From: Synechococcales cyanobacterium PMM_0003
Lineage (GTDB): Bacteria; Cyanobacteriota; Cyanobacteriia; Pseudanabaenales; Pseudanabaenaceae
DNA length: 9,576 bases
Direction of reading: 5' to 3'
Assembly: GCA_949128015.1 (NCBI GenBank)
Contig: CASBRC010000117.1
Span: 1-9,576 of the forward strand
Under the pieces are notes generated by a model that saw only the letters and a program-made list of their open reading frames with translations, did not search any database and was not told where the DNA came from. Each line of letters opens with the position of its first letter. Position 1 is the first letter of the stretch. A program made the position numbers and the translations under genes. Of the stretch, positions 9,293 to 9,576 are shown piece by piece.

Positions 9293-9576
9293 TGGGTGCA
9301 GCGATCGCGAACAGCAAAGCGATCGCTGCTAGCACCCCCCCGCCGATCAGGAAGCTGACCTCATACGACGACTGCGTAATGATGAGCCCAGCGACGATTG
9401 GCCCACCCGCCTCACCGATGTCGCGGATGGTGCCTAGGACACCCAGCGCCGCGCCCATGTTCCCCTCCTTGGCCATGTCCGCTGCCAGTGCAGCCGTCGA
9501 GGGCGTTACCACCGCCATGCCGAACCCGTAGAGGCCAGACAGGACGCACAGGAGTATGAACAGTTGCGTCTGCACC
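9276..9576 (-). CDS. MFS transporter, C-terminal end only
   Basis: The minus-strand frame enters from the right edge and ends at TAA (9278-9276), with 99 codons visible. Three hydrophobic segments fit the last three helices of a major facilitator: LFILLCVLSGLYGFGMAVVT, LGTIRDIGEAGGPIVAGLII and VSFLIGGGVLAAIALLFAIA. The RDIGEAGGPIVAG pattern resembles helix 11 of drug/H+ antiporter-like MFS proteins. The substrate cannot be told from this part. The DNA is unusual: a hand count of 9361-9540 gives 118 G+C in 180 (about 66%), while a 60-base line of gap2 gives 29 (48%). The last residues (RHG) and the stop lie in the antisense of the transposase fragment, so the original 3' end seems replaced. 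Recent transfer is likely. Confidence 0.8.
   Translation of the reverse strand, partial: VQTQLFILLCVLSGLYGFGMAVVTPSTAALAADMAKEGNMGAALGVLGTIRDIGEAGGPIVAGLIITQSSYEVSFLIGGGVLAAIALLFAIAAPIPRHG

Noticed and set aside
9292..9531. Plus-strand frame in the GC-rich segment
   Set aside because: It is antisense to clear membrane helices of the MFS protein and arises from high GC content.

Overview
The window reads as chromosomal DNA of a phycobilisome-containing cyanobacterium. It carries apcE, the phycobilisome core-membrane linker gene, and gap2, the photosynthetic-type glyceraldehyde-3-phosphate dehydrogenase gene. The octamer GCGATCGC (HIP1) occurs perfectly at 1440, 1702, 2268, 3229, 4685, 7493, 7640, 9301 and 9319, far above the chance expectation of about 0.15 per window of this size. 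A Pseudanabaena-like lineage would fit the many perfect intergenic hairpins, but that placement is inference.

Layout. Positions 1-2157 hold three minus-strand genes: the N-terminal part of an AAA-type ATPase (cut by the window edge), a 108-residue protein of unknown function, and a Uma2-family (PD-(D/E)XK-like) protein. A 102-bp MITE-like element with a perfect 9-bp flanking duplication lies between the last two. Positions 2158-6730 are the housekeeping core: apcE (915 residues, three linker repeats) and then gap2 on the plus strand, separated by about 410 bases containing four long near-perfect or perfect hairpins. gap2 ends in a strong intrinsic terminator. Positions 6805-8044 hold another hairpin and a decayed CHASE2-type class III nucleotide cyclase gene, which has lost its 5' part, carries two in-frame stops and has a changed metal-ligand codon. 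Positions 8045-8250 contain small paired hairpins. Positions 8251-9018 (minus strand) encode a scramblase/LURP-one-like protein with an internal 57-bp in-frame tandem duplication. From 9188 onward, a fragment of an IS630-like transposase abuts the GC-rich 3' end of an MFS transporter gene on the minus strand.

The genes do not form one system. apcE builds the core of the light-harvesting antenna and gap2 works in carbon fixation, so both serve photosynthesis, but each appears to be its own transcription unit. The rest is accessory DNA shaped by small mobile elements, local duplication and gene decay. I see no convincing new multi-gene system. The most interesting signals are the hairpin family, the MITE, the decaying cyclase, the duplicated scramblase tail and the compositional junction near 9290.
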